The translations under genes were made by a program, and so were the position numbers. A stretch of 64,000 nt of DNA, from positions 744,001-808,000 of the forward strand of contig NZ_JAVTSS010000001.1 in NCBI RefSeq assembly GCF_032678705.1, given 5' to 3'. Each line of letters opens with the position of its first letter. The stretch's first letter is position 1. Positions 24,782-33,637 of the stretch are shown in pieces. The notes under the pieces were generated by a model. The model had not been told where the DNA came from. It saw nothing but the letters and a program-made list of their open reading frames with translations, and ran no database searches. Origin of the DNA: Pedobacter frigiditerrae (GTDB lineage: Bacteria > Bacteroidota > Bacteroidia > Sphingobacteriales > Sphingobacteriaceae).

Positions 24782-25348
24782 GTGAGTTTTAAGTTAAATA
24801 GTTCAGTTCCAACAGATAGAGAGGTAGTATTAGGTATACTTAACAACTCGGAAGAAGCGCTAAATAAGTTGTATGCAGGGTATTATCCGATGGTCTTACA
24901 ATTTATTTTAAACAATAATGGCGATGAAGATGATGCGAAAGATGTGTATCAGGAAGCAATTATTGTTTTATATAACAAAATCAAAACTGGCAACTTTGAG
25001 CTAAGTAGTAAGCTAAAGACGTACATATATTCGGTTAGTCGCCGAATATGGTTAAAGAAACTAGCACAGCATAGCAAAAAGACAAATAACATAGCCGATT
25101 TTGAAGATGTTTTAGTAGTTGATGAAGATGTAGAACAGCATGAACAAAAAGACATGCAGTTTGATAAGATGAAAGTTGCCTTGGAAAGTTTAGGCGAACC
25201 TTGCAAAACGATTATTCAGGATTTTTATATCAATAGTTTATCGATGCAGGATATTTGTGAGAAGTTTGGTTATACCAATACAGATAACGCCAAAACACAG
25301 AAGTATAAATGTTTACAAAGGTTAAAAAAGTTATTTTTTCAATCATAA
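24782..25348 (+). CDS. ECF-type RNA polymerase sigma factor
   Basis: A 188-residue sigma-70 family factor of the extracytoplasmic function group. Region 2 covers about residues 20-90 (DEDDAKDVYQEAIIVLYNKI is the core-binding helix) and region 4 about 125-185, with the helix-turn-helix SMQDICEKFGYTNTDNAKT. An acidic linker (DVLVVDEDVEQHEQ) joins them. The start is GTG at 24782, or TTG one codon earlier; no ATG fits. The membrane anti-sigma-like protease gene begins 1 base after the stop. Upstream motifs suggest autoregulation. Confidence 0.88.
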   Translation: MSFKLNSSVPTDREVVLGILNNSEEALNKLYAGYYPMVLQFILNNNGDEDDAKDVYQEAIIVLYNKIKTGNFELSSKLKTYIYSVSRRIWLKKLAQHSKKTNNIADFEDVLVVDEDVEQHEQKDMQFDKMKVALESLGEPCKTIIQDFYINSLSMQDICEKFGYTNTDNAKTQKYKCLQRLKKLFFQS

Positions 25349-25349
25349 A

Positions 25350-26432
25350 ATGAGGAACGAGATAGAATTAGAAGCGATTATTGAAGATTACTTAAATGGT
25401 AAGCTAACAGCTGATGAGCATAAAGCTTTTGAGCAATTGAGAAATAATGACCCAATTGTTGACCATAAAGTTGTTGCACACAAGGTTTTTTTAGAATCGA
25501 TGAAACAGTATGCTGATGTTTTATTATTGAAACAGCAATTAGATGCTGCCCATGATAAAATTGATGTTGCTGCTATTAGTGCTAAAGTGGCGCCACATCC
25601 ATCTAAAATTGTAAGAATATTTAGAAACAACAAATCTGCAATTGCAGTTGCCGCTTCATTTTTAATATTGGCGATGATTATGTTGTATTCTATACAAAGC
25701 CAAAAAGATGTTGGTTTGCAACAGGTGAAAAGAGATGTTAATGATATTAAAAACGCTCAAGATATTTTAATTAGAAATATTAATAAAACCAAGCCAACAA
25801 CAACTAATACTCAACCAGCTAAATTCGGTGGTACTGGTTTCGCCATTTCAAGTAATGGTTATATTTTAACTAGTTTCCATGTTATAAATGGCAAAGGGTC
25901 TATATATGTTCAAAATAATAAAGGTGAAACTTTTAAAGTTGAACGTGTTTATACTGATATGGTTAATGATATTGCCATTTTAAAAATTAGAGATGATGCA
26001 TTTAAAAACTTAGGAGCTATGCCTTATAGTATCAAAAGAGGTTCGGCTGGTATTGGTGATGCTGTTTATACCTTAGGATATCCGAAAGATGATGTGGTTT
26101 TAGGTGATGGTTATGTGAGTTCTAGAACTGGTTTAAATGGCGATACTGTTGCTTATCAAGTTGCAATTCCTGTTAATCCAGGTAATAGTGGTGGTCCATT
26201 ACTAGATAATAGCGGAAACGTTGTAGGCGTAATTAATGGAAAAGAAACAAAGACTGATGGAGCAGCATTTGCTGTAAAATCTAAATATATAATGGAAGCT
26301 TTAAATGCAATTCCACAAGATTCTTTAAGTAGAAGAGTGGCTTATGGCAAAAGAAGTTCATTACAAGGCTTAAAGCGTAATCAGCAAGTGCAAAAAATAC
26401 AAGATTATGTTTTTATGATTAAAGTGTATTAA
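25350..26432 (+). CDS. Membrane anti-sigma-like protein fused to trypsin-like protease
   Basis: A 360-residue protein with three parts. The cytoplasmic N-terminus (about 1-90, starting MRNEIELEAIIEDYLNGKLT) looks like the short helical anti-sigma segments of Bacteroidota ECF partners. One membrane helix lies at about 96-114. The periplasmic C-terminus (about 155-340) is a trypsin-like (S1C/HtrA-type) protease with an intact triad His177 (TSFHVIN), Asp207 (NDIAILK) and Ser280 (GNSGGP). No PDZ domain is seen. It lies 1 base after the sigma gene. I infer that it holds the sigma factor at the membrane and couples release to its own periplasmic domain; this is not a family statement. Confidence 0.82.
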   Translation: MRNEIELEAIIEDYLNGKLTADEHKAFEQLRNNDPIVDHKVVAHKVFLESMKQYADVLLLKQQLDAAHDKIDVAAISAKVAPHPSKIVRIFRNNKSAIAVAASFLILAMIMLYSIQSQKDVGLQQVKRDVNDIKNAQDILIRNINKTKPTTTNTQPAKFGGTGFAISSNGYILTSFHVINGKGSIYVQNNKGETFKVERVYTDMVNDIAILKIRDDAFKNLGAMPYSIKRGSAGIGDAVYTLGYPKDDVVLGDGYVSSRTGLNGDTVAYQVAIPVNPGNSGGPLLDNSGNVVGVINGKETKTDGAAFAVKSKYIMEALNAIPQDSLSRRVAYGKRSSLQGLKRNQQVQKIQDYVFMIKVY

Positions 26433-26457
26433 TATTTCCCAAAATATTAACTTTGAG

Positions 26458-26492
26458 AACCGTCACGATTATTTATCGTGACGGTTTTTGTT
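26458..26492 (+). terminator. Intrinsic terminator of the sigma-protease operon
   Basis: AACCGTCACGAT and ATCGTGACGGTT form a perfect 12-bp stem with a 5-base loop, followed by TTTTG. It lies 25 bases after the protease stop, so the operon is two genes. Confidence 0.9.
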
Positions 26493-26508
26493 TTATAAAT
26501 GATTTGTT

Positions 26509-27432
26509 ATGGAATTTGGAAGAGTTGCAGAAGAAGAAGTGTTAAATGTTGATTTTACTTTGCCAGTAGACGGAGAACAAACCATCCTTACTTTAAAAGA
26601 TAATAAGCCACTCGCTAATCCTGCGTTTTTTGTGGGTTGCGCTAAATGGGGAAGAAAGGAATGGAAAGATTTAATCTATACAAAGAAAACCAAAGAAGCG
26701 GATTTTTTAGGGGAATATGTTAAGCATTTTAACTCTATTGAATTAAATGCTGTTTTCTATAGCATCCCTAAGGAAGAACAAATTGTAAAGTGGGCAGAAA
26801 TGGTGAAGGCAAATACGAATGAAGATTTTATTTTTTGTCCGAAATTTTCTAGAAGCATAACCCATATTAAAAGGTTAAAAGACACTGATTTTTTAACAGA
26901 TGAATATATAAAAGCAATATCTGCCTTTGGCAAATACTTAGGACCTTGCTTTTTGCAGGTAAGTGATAATTTTGGTCCAAATAATATTGGTGTGCTTGAA
27001 GATTACCTACAAAAATTACCAAAAGACTTAAAGGTATTTGTAGAGGTAAGGCATAAAGATTGGTTTGTTGGGGATGCTAAAAATCAATTGTTTGCTATGT
27101 TGGCTAGACAGCAAAAAGGTGCTGCAATTACTGATGCTAGTGGGCGAAGAGATTGTTTACACATGGAATTGCCCACTCCTGAAGCTTTTATAAGATTTGT
27201 TGGTAATGGTGGAGAGTTTATTAAATCTGATGAGGCTAGGGTTGATGAATGGGTAGTGAGGATTAAACATTGGTTGGATAATGGTTTAGAGAAAGTTTAT
27301 TTCTTTTTGCACCAGCATGATGAAGCCGATACACCATTAATTGCAGATTATACAATTGAGCAGTTCAACAAACATTTAGGTAGCGATTTGTCACGGATAA
27401 ATTTTATTCCAAAAAGTAATCTACTACTTTAA
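26509..27432 (+). CDS. DUF72 family protein (YecE-like)
   Basis: A 307-residue cytosolic protein of the DUF72 family, a TIM-barrel fold of unknown biochemical role. Typical segments are VGCAKWGRKEW near residue 43, FNSIELNAVFYSIP near 78, and FCPKFSRSITH near 106. The C-terminal VYFFLHQHDEADTP matches the family's FNN/Hxxxxa region. No neighbour suggests a partner. Confidence 0.85.
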   Translation: MEFGRVAEEEVLNVDFTLPVDGEQTILTLKDNKPLANPAFFVGCAKWGRKEWKDLIYTKKTKEADFLGEYVKHFNSIELNAVFYSIPKEEQIVKWAEMVKANTNEDFIFCPKFSRSITHIKRLKDTDFLTDEYIKAISAFGKYLGPCFLQVSDNFGPNNIGVLEDYLQKLPKDLKVFVEVRHKDWFVGDAKNQLFAMLARQQKGAAITDASGRRDCLHMELPTPEAFIRFVGNGGEFIKSDEARVDEWVVRIKHWLDNGLEKVYFFLHQHDEADTPLIADYTIEQFNKHLGSDLSRINFIPKSNLLL

Positions 27433-27487
27433 TAGACTTTTTGTAACTTCAACTCATTAAAGATTTTATTAATTTAAATTAAATACA

Positions 27488-28123
27488 ATGAGTTTAAGAC
27501 TAGGAGATGCAGCACCAAATTTTAAAGCAACAACATCTATCGGTGAAATTGATTTTTACGAATATTTAGGCGATAGTTGGGGAGTTTTATTTTCTCACCC
27601 AGCAGATTACACACCTGTTTGTACTACAGAGCTTGGCAGAACAGCTTCTTTAAAACCAGAGTTCGAGAAAAGAAATGTTAAGGTTTTGGCTTTAAGTGTT
27701 GATTCGGCAGAATCTCATAAAGGCTGGATAAGTGATATTAACGAAACTCAAAATACTAATGTGGAGTTTCCAATTATTGCAGACCAAGACAAAAAAATAG
27801 CTGATGCTTATGATATGATTCATCCAAATGCATCTGAGACAATGACAGTTCGTTCTTTATTTGTGATTTCTCCTGATAAAAAAGTAAAATTGATGATAAC
27901 TTACCCAGCTTCTACAGGAAGAAATTTCACAGAAGTTTTAAGGGTTATCGATTCTTTACAACTAACTGCTCAATATAGTGTGGCTACGCCAGCAGATTGG
28001 AAAGATGGTGAAGATGTTATTGTAATGAATAGCATTAAAACTGAGGATATTCCTTCAAAATTCCCTAAAGGACATCAAGTTATTAAGCCTTATTTGAGAA
28101 CTACCCCTCAACCCAACAAATAA
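27488..28123 (+). CDS. 1-Cys peroxiredoxin (Prx6 type)
   Basis: A 211-residue thiol peroxidase that reduces hydrogen peroxide and organic hydroperoxides in the cytosol. The peroxidatic cysteine is Cys45 in HPADYTPVCTTELG, and it is the only cysteine in the protein, so no resolving cysteine exists and an external reductant is required. The long C-terminal domain (about 165-211) and the PVCTTE motif place it in the Prx6 subfamily and not among the 2-Cys AhpC enzymes. It appears monocistronic. Confidence 0.93.
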   Translation: MSLRLGDAAPNFKATTSIGEIDFYEYLGDSWGVLFSHPADYTPVCTTELGRTASLKPEFEKRNVKVLALSVDSAESHKGWISDINETQNTNVEFPIIADQDKKIADAYDMIHPNASETMTVRSLFVISPDKKVKLMITYPASTGRNFTEVLRVIDSLQLTAQYSVATPADWKDGEDVIVMNSIKTEDIPSKFPKGHQVIKPYLRTTPQPNK

Positions 28124-28209
28124 TTTTACAATATTTATTTCTTTTTGAAACTTTTGTAACTAAATTAGGTTTAAATACTTAAATAACTTATCAATACAAT
28201 CTAATTTTT

Positions 28210-28407
28210 ATGAATACTGGAAAAGTAAAGTGGTTTAATACCCAAAAAGGCTATGGATTTATCGTTTATGATGGCAATAAAGAAATTTTTGTTCACTTTA
28301 AAGATGTTGTTGGAGGAATAGATAGCATTAAAGAGAATGATGAAGTAGAATTTGAAATTACTGAAGGTAAAAAGGGCTTACAAGCCGTTAGCGTTAAAAA
28401 GGTTTAA
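28210..28407 (+). CDS. Cold-shock domain protein
   Basis: A 65-residue single OB-fold cold-shock protein that binds single-stranded nucleic acid. RNP-1 reads KGYGFI (about 14-19) and RNP-2 reads IFVHF (about 27-31). The 86-base upstream region has TAGGTTTA, one base off the promoter consensus. A strong terminator follows. Confidence 0.95.
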   Translation: MNTGKVKWFNTQKGYGFIVYDGNKEIFVHFKDVVGGIDSIKENDEVEFEITEGKKGLQAVSVKKV

Positions 28408-28429
28408 ACTTATATTATATTTAGTCTAT

Positions 28430-28460
28430 CGGTCGGTGTCTCACCGACCGAAGTCTTTTT
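28430..28460 (+). terminator. Intrinsic terminator of the cold-shock gene
   Basis: CGGTCGGTG and CACCGACCG form a perfect 9-bp stem with a 3-base loop, followed by AAGTCTTTTT. It lies 22 bases after the stop. Confidence 0.85.
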
Positions 28461-29637
28461 AATAATGCTGAATAATTTTAGCTTTAATGACTAAATAACC
28501 TTTGTTACTTTGAGTAAATATAAGGAAGTCATCGTGGGTTGATTCTATCTTATACTTTTTAACTAAGTTTTCTGCTTTTTCAGGAAAATTCCTCACAATA
28601 ACATTTCCTTTCAATTCTTTTTCCTTTTTTAATTCATTTAAACTTAATAACGAATTAATCTCGAAAATTCTTCCCAGAAAATCTGTTTTAATTTCATCAC
28701 TAAAATATAATTGACTTTGCTGATGAAGTTTTTTCAACCCAAACCTTTCTGCAATTAAGTTAAAGGCACCACCTTTTAAAAGCGCAACATCTGGTTCGTA
28801 TAAATAGCCTGCTGGTTCACTTTGTGCCATTTCTGTCTTTACTTGCAAATCGCTAATTGGAAATTGAAAAACCTTGTCTTTTTCATTTAAGGTAACACAA
28901 AGAACTTTTGTTTCTCTTGTAAAGTTTCTGTCAATTATCCAAAGCAACTCCTTGCATTCATTTTTTACGCTAATGATATGAATTTCACTTACATTTTTCA
29001 ATTCACTTAAACCAGCCGAAATATCTAATAAAGGCGCAGTTTTTATAATGATGCGCTGTGATTTACTAAGTAAAAAATCTAAGTTTTCAGTTACGTCTGG
29101 CGTGCAATCTTTTAATTTGAAAACCTTATTACTATTGCTCCTTCTAGCAGGGTCGATATAAATGGTGTCGAAATCTTTATCAGTTTTTTTTAGAAATTCT
29201 ACTCCATCACCACTGATAACTGAAAGGTTATTTGCGCCAAGTATTTTTGCATTATGTGCTGTAATTTCTGCTAATTCAGGATTGATTTCACAACTAAAAA
29301 CTTCATCAAGTTGCTTCGAGAAAAAATAACTATCAATGCCGAAACCAGACGTTAAATCTAATAACGTTTTACCAATAGCCAAATTAGCTTTATATGCTGC
29401 TGTAGTTTCTGAGGAAGTTTGTTCAATTGATAATAGAGCAGGGTAATAAATATCAGCAGTGCTAAACCAAGTAGGAAGTTTGTTTTTAGCTTTCTTTTTT
29501 GCTGCAATTTGTCCAGCTAGTTCTGCCGAACTTACATTTTTAAACATAGGTTTAGCTAATGCAATTTTATTTACATCTGTTAGCAAGTTTGAGTTAATAA
29601 ACTGCTGTATTTCCTTATCTAAAATGTGCTTGTTCAT
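28459..29637 (-). CDS. Class I SAM methyltransferase with THUMP-like domain
   Basis: A 392-residue protein of a Bacteroidota-typical family (PG_1098-like). Motif I LLDLTSGFGIDS (about 93-104) binds SAM and DTIYIDPARR (about 155-164) is motif IV. An N-terminal helical part and a C-terminal THUMP-like domain (about 310-392) suggest an RNA substrate, by analogy with THUMP proteins. It follows aspartate kinase by 12 bases on the minus strand and is probably the last gene of that operon. Confidence 0.85.
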   Translation of the reverse strand: MNKHILDKEIQQFINSNLLTDVNKIALAKPMFKNVSSAELAGQIAAKKKAKNKLPTWFSTADIYYPALLSIEQTSSETTAAYKANLAIGKTLLDLTSGFGIDSYFFSKQLDEVFSCEINPELAEITAHNAKILGANNLSVISGDGVEFLKKTDKDFDTIYIDPARRSNSNKVFKLKDCTPDVTENLDFLLSKSQRIIIKTAPLLDISAGLSELKNVSEIHIISVKNECKELLWIIDRNFTRETKVLCVTLNEKDKVFQFPISDLQVKTEMAQSEPAGYLYEPDVALLKGGAFNLIAERFGLKKLHQQSQLYFSDEIKTDFLGRIFEINSLLSLNELKKEKELKGNVIVRNFPEKAENLVKKYKIESTHDDFLIFTQSNKGYLVIKAKIIQHY

Positions 29638-29649
29638 TATGAAGCCCCT

Positions 29650-30927
29650 TTAGGGGTTTGGGGTGACTTTATCTTTCATCACTATCTGGCAAGTATGTCT
29701 GCTTTTCACTTCTAGCAAAACATCTTTGTTAACAATAACCCTATCAATGGTTTGCTGGTTGTAATAACGGATGGTAACTAACTCTAAACCTTTATTGTAT
29801 TTCACTTTAAAGGTTTCAGATAAGTCTTTAATCAATTGCTCGATTTTCACATCATCATTATCTACACTTACAGAAAAACTAATAGCAGAGTTCAACATCG
29901 TGTTAACCTTTACTTTGTTTTTGTGTAGAATGTTAAAAATCTGACTTAAATTCTCTTCAATAATAAAGGAGAAATCTTTAGGGAAAATAGAGATTAAAAC
30001 TTGATTTACTTTAAATATAAAAGATGCAACTGGCAGGGGAGAAGCCAAACCTGTAATTGCTGTTCCTACAGCTTCGGGTTCAATAAATGAACGAACATAT
30101 AATGGAATTCCTTTATTCTGAATAGGTTTTATCGTTTTCGGGTGAATAACTGTAGCGCCATAATAAGTTAGCTCTATTGCATCATGGTAGGAGAGTTGAG
30201 GAATTTTCTCAGTTTCATCGAACCATTTTGGGTCGGCGTTTAAAACTCCTGGTACATCCTTCCAAATCGTCATCGATTCTGCATTTAAGCAAGCGCAAAA
30301 TATAGCGGCAGAATAATCAGAACCTTCTCTGCCCAAAGTACTCGTGAAATTTTCACTAGTGGCACCAATAAAGCCTTGGGTAACTACAACTCCTTTATCT
30401 AAAAAAGTAGGTAAATGTTTTTGAATTTCTTGCTCGGTTTTATCCCAAATTACAGTGGCTTCACGGTAATTATTGTCTGTTTTGATGTAATTTCTCGCAT
30501 CTGTCCAAATGGTAAAAGTACCAGCCAAATTTAAATAAGCCGCCACAATTTTGGTAGAAACCACTTCGCCAATAGAAACAATTTGGTCATATAAATAATC
30601 TGCACTATCGCTTGCCTCTTCTTCTAAAAGCCATTCAATTTCTACAAAAGTATTTGCTACATCATCATAAACAGGGTTTTTGGTGTCTTCAAACAAAGTT
30701 GATATCATATCGAAATGGAAAGCTTTAATCTCATCAAATAGTTGATGCGCTTTTTCATCTCCCTTAACATAAGCCCAAGTCAATTCTTCCAATTTATTGG
30801 TCATTTTTCCCATTGCCGAGATAACGATTAATAATTGAGTAGATGGGTATCTTTGTACTATTTTAGCCAGATTTTTAACACCCTCTGCGTCTTTTACAGA
30901 AGCTCCTCCGAATTTAAATACTTGCAT
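29650..30927 (-). CDS. Aspartate kinase
   Basis: A 425-residue monofunctional aspartokinase, the first step towards lysine, threonine and methionine. The N-terminal kinase domain opens VFKFGGASVKDAEG, with FIGATSENFTSTLGREGSDY near residue 190 as the Asp-binding loop. Two ACT regulatory domains follow from about 290 and would sense pathway amino acids. The last residues (VTPNP) and the stop codon are encoded by a GC-rich intergenic repeat (CCCCTTTAGGGG). The start codon overlaps the stop of the preceding lipoprotein gene. Confidence 0.93.
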   Translation of the reverse strand: MQVFKFGGASVKDAEGVKNLAKIVQRYPSTQLLIVISAMGKMTNKLEELTWAYVKGDEKAHQLFDEIKAFHFDMISTLFEDTKNPVYDDVANTFVEIEWLLEEEASDSADYLYDQIVSIGEVVSTKIVAAYLNLAGTFTIWTDARNYIKTDNNYREATVIWDKTEQEIQKHLPTFLDKGVVVTQGFIGATSENFTSTLGREGSDYSAAIFCACLNAESMTIWKDVPGVLNADPKWFDETEKIPQLSYHDAIELTYYGATVIHPKTIKPIQNKGIPLYVRSFIEPEAVGTAITGLASPLPVASFIFKVNQVLISIFPKDFSFIIEENLSQIFNILHKNKVKVNTMLNSAISFSVSVDNDDVKIEQLIKDLSETFKVKYNKGLELVTIRYYNQQTIDRVIVNKDVLLEVKSRHTCQIVMKDKVTPNP

Positions 30928-31724
30928 TAATTTGTTGTGGTTAAAATGGTATTTGGTTTAGCTATTTGTTTTAAAGCAGCAAATGGAATGGTTATTTCAG
31001 TTGTTCCAAATGCGTAGGCTTTAATTTCATAAGGATTATAGAAAAATACTAATCCTTTATTGCTCACATAAAAATTATCGGGCAATGTGAATTTCCCATC
31101 ACTAAAAAAGTATTTTCCTGCTAATGGTTCAGTTGATGATAATTTTTCATCCTTCCTAAAAATACCTTCAGCTACGCTGGTTAACTTAGCTTTATTGCCC
31201 TTGTCTATTAAAGAATCTAAAGTTAAAGGCTGATTTGTTTTCGGATTGTAATTGATAAATGAGAAATTGGTGTTTGGATGAGCACCACCAGAATAATCAG
31301 AATGGATATACTCCAACGCAATATAATTTGCAGTCTGGTGAATTACGTGAACATCTATATTTAAAAACCAAGCCTGTTGTGTGTCTTTATTTTTATTGTA
31401 AAAGCTATCATAACCAGTAATAAAACTTTTTGCAATATCCTGATAAGCAATCACAGCTTTGTCTTCTTCTGAGAAATAATTAAGTATTTGTCTTTGGATA
31501 TATTTATTCAGTTCCTCGTTTTTAAAAATCGGATATTGAATCAATGCTTTTGCAGTGTCAGTAACAGAGTCTATCTTAACGATGTTTTTACTGTAAACCT
31601 TTACAGAATCATAGTCGTAGGTCAGAGAATCTACTCTTGTTTCGCTAGTTTCAGTTTTACTTTTATCATTGCGACAAGCCGCTAGAATGCAAATAAAAAC
31701 AAAAAATAATGCTAATTTTTTCAT
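30927..31724 (-). CDS. DUF3298/DUF4163 lipoprotein (RsiV-like fold)
   Basis: A 265-residue predicted lipoprotein: signal MKKLALFFVFICILAAC with lipobox Cys17. The mature part is a PdaC/RsiV-like region with DUF4163 (about 50-140) and DUF3298 (about 160-245), seen as HVIHQTANYIALEYIHSDYSGGAHPN, split by a GGAHP turn typical of the family. Function unknown; related domains bind lysozyme or peptidoglycan fragments. It overlaps both neighbours by one base (TAATG junctions). Confidence 0.82.
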   Translation of the reverse strand: MKKLALFFVFICILAACRNDKSKTETSETRVDSLTYDYDSVKVYSKNIVKIDSVTDTAKALIQYPIFKNEELNKYIQRQILNYFSEEDKAVIAYQDIAKSFITGYDSFYNKNKDTQQAWFLNIDVHVIHQTANYIALEYIHSDYSGGAHPNTNFSFINYNPKTNQPLTLDSLIDKGNKAKLTSVAEGIFRKDEKLSSTEPLAGKYFFSDGKFTLPDNFYVSNKGLVFFYNPYEIKAYAFGTTEITIPFAALKQIAKPNTILTTTN

Positions 31725-32191
31725 TATGAATTGTGAGTTTGCGCTTTAGAGAAAGATGCATTTAGCCAGCCAGTTTCTATTTGAGCTTTATATTTATTGT
31801 AAAAGTTGATAGCAGGTTCATTCCAATCTAAAACTTGCCAAGTCATTCCGTTATAATTACCATTTTTTGCTTCTGTAATAACAGTTTCAAATAACAGTTT
31901 TCCTATGCCTTTTCCTCGTGCTTCTTCAGTAACTAAAAAGTCTTCTAAATATAAACGGCAACCTTTCCAAGTTGAGTATCTGGTGTAAAATAAAGCGAAG
32001 CCCAAAATTACATTCTCCTCTTCTGCTACATAAGCTTTCCAAACTGGTTTTTCTCCAAAACCTGCATCAATAAATTCCTCAATAGTTACCGTAACTTCTT
32101 CAGGTGCCTTTTCGTAAACAGCCAATTCATTAATTAATTCTAATAACCTTGTGCAGTCTTCCTTTACTGCAACTCTTATGTTTATAATCAT
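31724..32191 (-). CDS. GNAT family N-acetyltransferase
   Basis: A 155-residue cytosolic acetyltransferase. The acetyl-CoA motif A reads VTEEARGKGIGKLLFE (about 88-103), and DWNEPAINFYNKYKA is motif B. Overall it resembles the diamine/spermidine acetyltransferase branch (SSAT-like: EDFLVTEEARGKGIG and the WKGCRLYLED lead-in), so a polyamine or thialysine substrate is plausible. Its stop overlaps the lipoprotein start. Confidence 0.88.
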   Translation of the reverse strand: MIINIRVAVKEDCTRLLELINELAVYEKAPEEVTVTIEEFIDAGFGEKPVWKAYVAEEENVILGFALFYTRYSTWKGCRLYLEDFLVTEEARGKGIGKLLFETVITEAKNGNYNGMTWQVLDWNEPAINFYNKYKAQIETGWLNASFSKAQTHNS

Positions 32192-32245
32192 TTTTTGTCT
32201 TTTCCTTCGGTTGATTACACTGATTGAAGTGATTTTACCGATTTT

Positions 32246-32282
32246 AGTTTTTACTCTTTAGTCTTTAAGCTTTAGTCTTTAT
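32246..32282. repeat. Intergenic word repeat (CTTTAGTCTTTA)
   Basis: CTCTTTAGTCTTTAAGC and CTTTAGTCTTTATTC are tandem versions of one word, immediately after the YggS stop. It is the same vocabulary as 19480-19570 and 22380-22409. Confidence 0.5.
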
Positions 32283-32974
32283 TCTTTCTCAGCTTTCCAA
32301 TGTTTAATTACTCTTTTGCCAAAAATGTTGCTCCCAATTCTAACCATTGTACTTCCTTGTTCAATAGCCAGTTTATAGTCTGAAGACATTCCCATAGAAA
32401 TTTCTTTAAAGCTATCTTCTTTTCTAAAAAAGCTAACTTTGATGCCGTCAAAAAGCACTTTTAATTCTTGAAACTCAGCTTTAGTCTGTCCTTCTAATGC
32501 TGTGTTTGTCGCAATTCCCATTAAGCCGACAATCCTTACGTTTTTAAAGGTTTGAAATTCCTCAGACCTTAATAATTCAATGGCTTCATCAAATCCCAAA
32601 CCAAATTTTGTGTCTTCATCGGCGATGTAAATCTGTAAAAGGCAATCAATAATGCGGTTGTTTTTTGCGGCTTGTTTATCTATTTCTTTCAATAGTTTAA
32701 GGCTATCTACAGATTCTATCAGTTTCACAAAAGGTGCAATGTATTTTACCTTGTTGGTTTGTAAATGGCCAATTAAATGCCATTCTATATTTTGTGGTAG
32801 TTGAGCTTGTTTCTCAACCATTTCTTGCACCAAATTCTCCCCAAAAACTCTTTGTCCGGCATTGTAAGCTTCTAATGCGGCATCTGCCGGATGGTTTTTA
32901 GAAACAGCTACTAATTTAACTCCAACCGAGTCTAATTCATTTTTATATTTCAATAAGTTATCTGCAATGCTCAT
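32279..32974 (-). CDS. YggS/PLPBP family PLP homeostasis protein
   Basis: A 231-residue fold-type III PLP-binding protein that buffers free pyridoxal phosphate and affects amino-acid pools. The PLP lysine sits in LVAVSKNHPADA (about Lys26). GQRVFGENLVQE near residue 40, WHLIGHLQTNK near 66 and SMGMSSDYKLAIEQGSTMVRIG near 194-215 are the family's conserved blocks. It lies 87 bases upstream of the GNAT gene and could start that minus-strand group. Confidence 0.94.
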   Translation of the reverse strand: MSIADNLLKYKNELDSVGVKLVAVSKNHPADAALEAYNAGQRVFGENLVQEMVEKQAQLPQNIEWHLIGHLQTNKVKYIAPFVKLIESVDSLKLLKEIDKQAAKNNRIIDCLLQIYIADEDTKFGLGFDEAIELLRSEEFQTFKNVRIVGLMGIATNTALEGQTKAEFQELKVLFDGIKVSFFRKEDSFKEISMGMSSDYKLAIEQGSTMVRIGSNIFGKRVIKHWKAEKE

Positions 32975-33045
32975 TTATCAGTATTTTTGGTAAAATTAAC
33001 ATCCTTAGTCCAATTTGACTAAGAAATAAGAAGGTTTTACAAATA

Positions 33046-33636
33046 ATGAAACGATTTTTTACCCTTATCATACTTTGTTTATTCATTTACGCTTGTAAAC
33101 CAGGTGTTCCAAAGGATATAATTCAGCCAGATAAAATGGAGAAAGTATTAATTGATATTCATATTGTTGATGGTTATCTATCTACTTTAAACTTGCCTAG
33201 TCAAGATACTTCTAAGAAAGTGGCAGCTCCTTTATATAATGGTGTTTACAAGAAGTTTGAAATAGATTCTGCCTTGTATAATAGAAGTTTGGATTACTAT
33301 TACAATCATCCAGACGTTATGAAAAAGATGTATGATAGCATTAGTGTTAAACTTACGATTTTAAAAGAACAGGTTACAAAAGAAGACTTATTGGCGCTAG
33401 AGTATTCGTTTAAAGGTATTTTTGATGCAAGTGCAAAAGACAGCACTCAATATGACCCAACTTTAGATAGAAGATACAATTACAGGTATTTAATTAAACA
33501 ACGCTATGGTAATTTTGGCAATGTACTATCTGTATCTATGCCCCCACCTATTGCAATGCCAACACCTGTACCCACAGAAGTAAAACCTGCTTTAGATACT
33601 TTGTCAGCAAAAAAAACAAAATTCCCCGTTCAGTAA
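33046..33636 (+). CDS. DUF4296 lipoprotein
   Basis: A 196-residue predicted lipoprotein with lipobox Cys17 (LFIYACKPG). The DUF4296 domain (about 22-110) includes the usual IIQPDKMEKVLIDIHIVDGY start. The C-terminal 40 residues are rich in Pro and Thr. mutS2 begins 1 base after the stop, so the two are co-transcribed, though no functional link is obvious. Confidence 0.85.
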   Translation: MKRFFTLIILCLFIYACKPGVPKDIIQPDKMEKVLIDIHIVDGYLSTLNLPSQDTSKKVAAPLYNGVYKKFEIDSALYNRSLDYYYNHPDVMKKMYDSISVKLTILKEQVTKEDLLALEYSFKGIFDASAKDSTQYDPTLDRRYNYRYLIKQRYGNFGNVLSVSMPPPIAMPTPVPTEVKPALDTLSAKKTKFPVQ

Positions 33637-33637
33637 T

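Noticed and set aside
24782-26432. Sigma-protease locus considered as a FecI/FecR-type iron uptake regulator
   Set aside because: The partner has a trypsin-like protease domain and not a FecR domain, and no TonB-dependent receptor gene is nearby.
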